A DNA stretch of 6,174 nucleotides, from positions 14,421-20,594 of the forward strand of contig DHOD01000139.1 of the NCBI GenBank assembly GCA_002407725.1, in the 5' to 3' direction. Positions within the stretch are counted from its first letter, which is position 1; every line of letters starts with the position of its first letter. Positions 5,101 through 6,174 of this stretch are shown here, in pieces. Below the pieces are notes generated by a model. It did not search any database. It saw only the letters and a list, made by a program, of their open reading frames with translations, and had not been told where the DNA came from. Origin of the DNA: Christensenella sp. UBA5399. Its GTDB lineage: Bacteria > Bacillota > Clostridia > Christensenellales > Christensenellaceae. Both the position numbers and the translations under genes were made by a program.

Positions 5101-6174
5101 ATGGATTTTTGGGATTTCGCGATGGTGCTGGGGGGCCTTGGGCTCTTCCTATATGGCATGAAGCTGATGTCCGACGGCCTGGAGGCCATGGCGGGCGACA
5201 AGCTGCGCGACGGGCTTGAAAAGCTTACAAAAAACAGGTTTGCCGCCGTGGGCGTGGGCGCAGGCGTGACGGCTGTCATCCAAAGCTCGTCCGCAACCAC
5301 CGTTATGCTGGTGGGGTTTGTCAACGCGGGGCTCATGTCGCTGATGCAGGCAATCAACGTGGGTATGGGCGCCAACATCGGTACGACCATCACCGCGCAA
5401 ATCATTGCGTTCAAAATCACGGATATGGCGCCGTTGATCCTGTTTGCCGGTGTGTTGATCATGATGTTTGTCAAAAAACGCTCCGTGCGCCGTCTGGGCG
5501 AGATTATCGGCGGCCTGGGCATACTGTTTTTCGGCATGAATATCATGTCGGAATCGCTTGCGCCGCTTAAGGATTACGAGCCCTTCATCAACCTTCTGAC
5601 CTCGTTTGAGCAGCCCCTGATCGGATTTTTGGCAGGGCTGGGCGTCACGGCCATCATCCAGAGCTCGTCGGCCACCATGGGTATCATCCAGGCCTTTGCA
5701 ATGCAAAATGTCATGGGGCTCGATTCCTCCATCTACATCATATTAGGCCTGAACATCGGCACATGTGTGACAGCAATCCTCGCCAGCCTGAACGGCACGA
5801 AAACCGCCAAGCGCACGGCGCTGGCTCTGTTGTTTTTCAATGTGATCGGCGCAGGCATCTTTGCCCTATTGCTCAACGCCTTCCCCATTGTGGACTGGGT
5901 CAAATCCTGGTCGCCTAACGATTCAGTACGCCAGCTTGCCAACTTCCACACATTCTTCAACTTGGTTACCACCGGTATCTTCCTCTGCTTTCCCTGGGTG
6001 CTTGCCAAGCTTGCGACATTCTTTATCCGCGGGGAGGACAAGAAGCTGGAGGGCCGAAAACTGGAGTTTCTCTCATTCCCCCTGCCCGACAGCTCGACGC
6101 TTGTGGTCACGCTGGCCGTTAACGAGACCGCAAGGATGATGCGCATATCGGCGCAGAACTTTGACGACGCGGTG
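5101..6174 (+). CDS. Na+/phosphate cotransporter family protein (NptA-like), C terminus beyond window
   Basis: 358 codons are open to the window edge; bacterial relatives are about 540-590 residues. The protein is a multi-pass inner-membrane carrier built from two related halves. The first carries QSSSAT (61-66) followed by GANIGTT (90-96); the second carries QSSSAT (187-192) followed by GLNIGTC (216-222). QSSS pairs are the hallmark of the SLC34/NptA fold, where they bind phosphate and sodium. Hydrophobic segments are evident near 6-20, 47-78, 92-105, 109-124, 136-148, 173-200, 211-229, 239-262 and 286-308. From about 335 the sequence (TLVVTLAVNETARMMRISAQN) looks like the start of the PhoU-like helical domain often fused to this family. 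It follows trmL by 30 bases with no terminator, so it is probably co-transcribed. No Pho box was seen. Phosphate is the likely substrate, but some homologues move other anions. Confidence 0.92.
   Translation, partial: MDFWDFAMVLGGLGLFLYGMKLMSDGLEAMAGDKLRDGLEKLTKNRFAAVGVGAGVTAVIQSSSATTVMLVGFVNAGLMSLMQAINVGMGANIGTTITAQIIAFKITDMAPLILFAGVLIMMFVKKRSVRRLGEIIGGLGILFFGMNIMSESLAPLKDYEPFINLLTSFEQPLIGFLAGLGVTAIIQSSSATMGIIQAFAMQNVMGLDSSIYIILGLNIGTCVTAILASLNGTKTAKRTALALLFFNVIGAGIFALLLNAFPIVDWVKSWSPNDSVRQLANFHTFFNLVTTGIFLCFPWVLAKLATFFIRGEDKKLEGRKLEFLSFPLPDSSTLVVTLAVNETARMMRISAQNFDDAV

Noticed and set aside
5149..5706. Minus-strand open frame opposite the transporter (185 codons)
   Set aside because: Overlaps the QSSSAT-containing halves of a confident transporter gene; His/Gln-rich, no RBS, no recognisable domain.
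1..6174. Novel multi-gene system, mobile element, CRISPR array or structural RNA
   Set aside because: All six coding regions belong to recognised housekeeping families; no transposase, integrase, tandem repeats, tRNA or rRNA sequence was seen on either strand.

Overview
The window reads as an ordinary chromosomal segment from a Gram-positive anaerobe-type bacterium, most likely a Clostridia-class Firmicute. This rests on gene content (a DegV-family protein, an AlaR/AlaT-like regulator-aminotransferase pair, a Cof-type phosphatase, TrmL and an NptA-type transporter), on strong AGGAGG-like ribosome binding sites, and on moderately GC-rich genes separated by very AT-rich gaps. The organism is inferred from family resemblance only.

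Layout. (1) Positions 1-480, minus strand: the N-terminal 160 residues of a DegV-family fatty-acid-binding protein, with a good RBS and a sigma-A-like promoter; it runs off the left edge. (2) Positions 481-717: a divergent regulatory gap holding the degV promoter, a 7-bp inverted repeat at 549-580, and a 31-bp near-perfect palindrome at 602-632 that contains a TATAAT box for the rightward operon. (3) Positions 718-4436, plus strand: a compact four-gene operon encoding an aspartate-type class I aminotransferase, an Lrp/AsnC-family regulator, a second class I aminotransferase of the AlaT/YugH/PatA type, and a Cof-type HAD hydrolase. The last three genes overlap at their junctions. A 7-bp-stem hairpin lies in the only sizeable internal gap. 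(4) Positions 4437-4611: an AT-rich gap with a clear promoter (TTGCAC-17-TATAAT). (5) Positions 4612-6174, plus strand: trmL (tRNA wobble-base 2'-O-methyltransferase), then the first 358 residues of a Na+/phosphate cotransporter-like protein that runs off the right edge.

How the genes fit together. The central operon looks like an amino-acid (aspartate/alanine/glutamate) transamination module under local control of its own feast/famine regulator. The divergent palindromes are natural candidates for that regulator's operators. The HAD protein is co-translated with the second aminotransferase; its substrate is unknown and its motif IV is atypical. trmL and the transporter form a separate transcription unit with no evident functional link.

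I found no mobile element, CRISPR array, rRNA, tRNA or known riboswitch, and nothing that supports a new defence or biosynthetic system. The points most worth a second look are the palindromic operator candidates and the Asp-to-Gly change in the HAD metal-binding motif.
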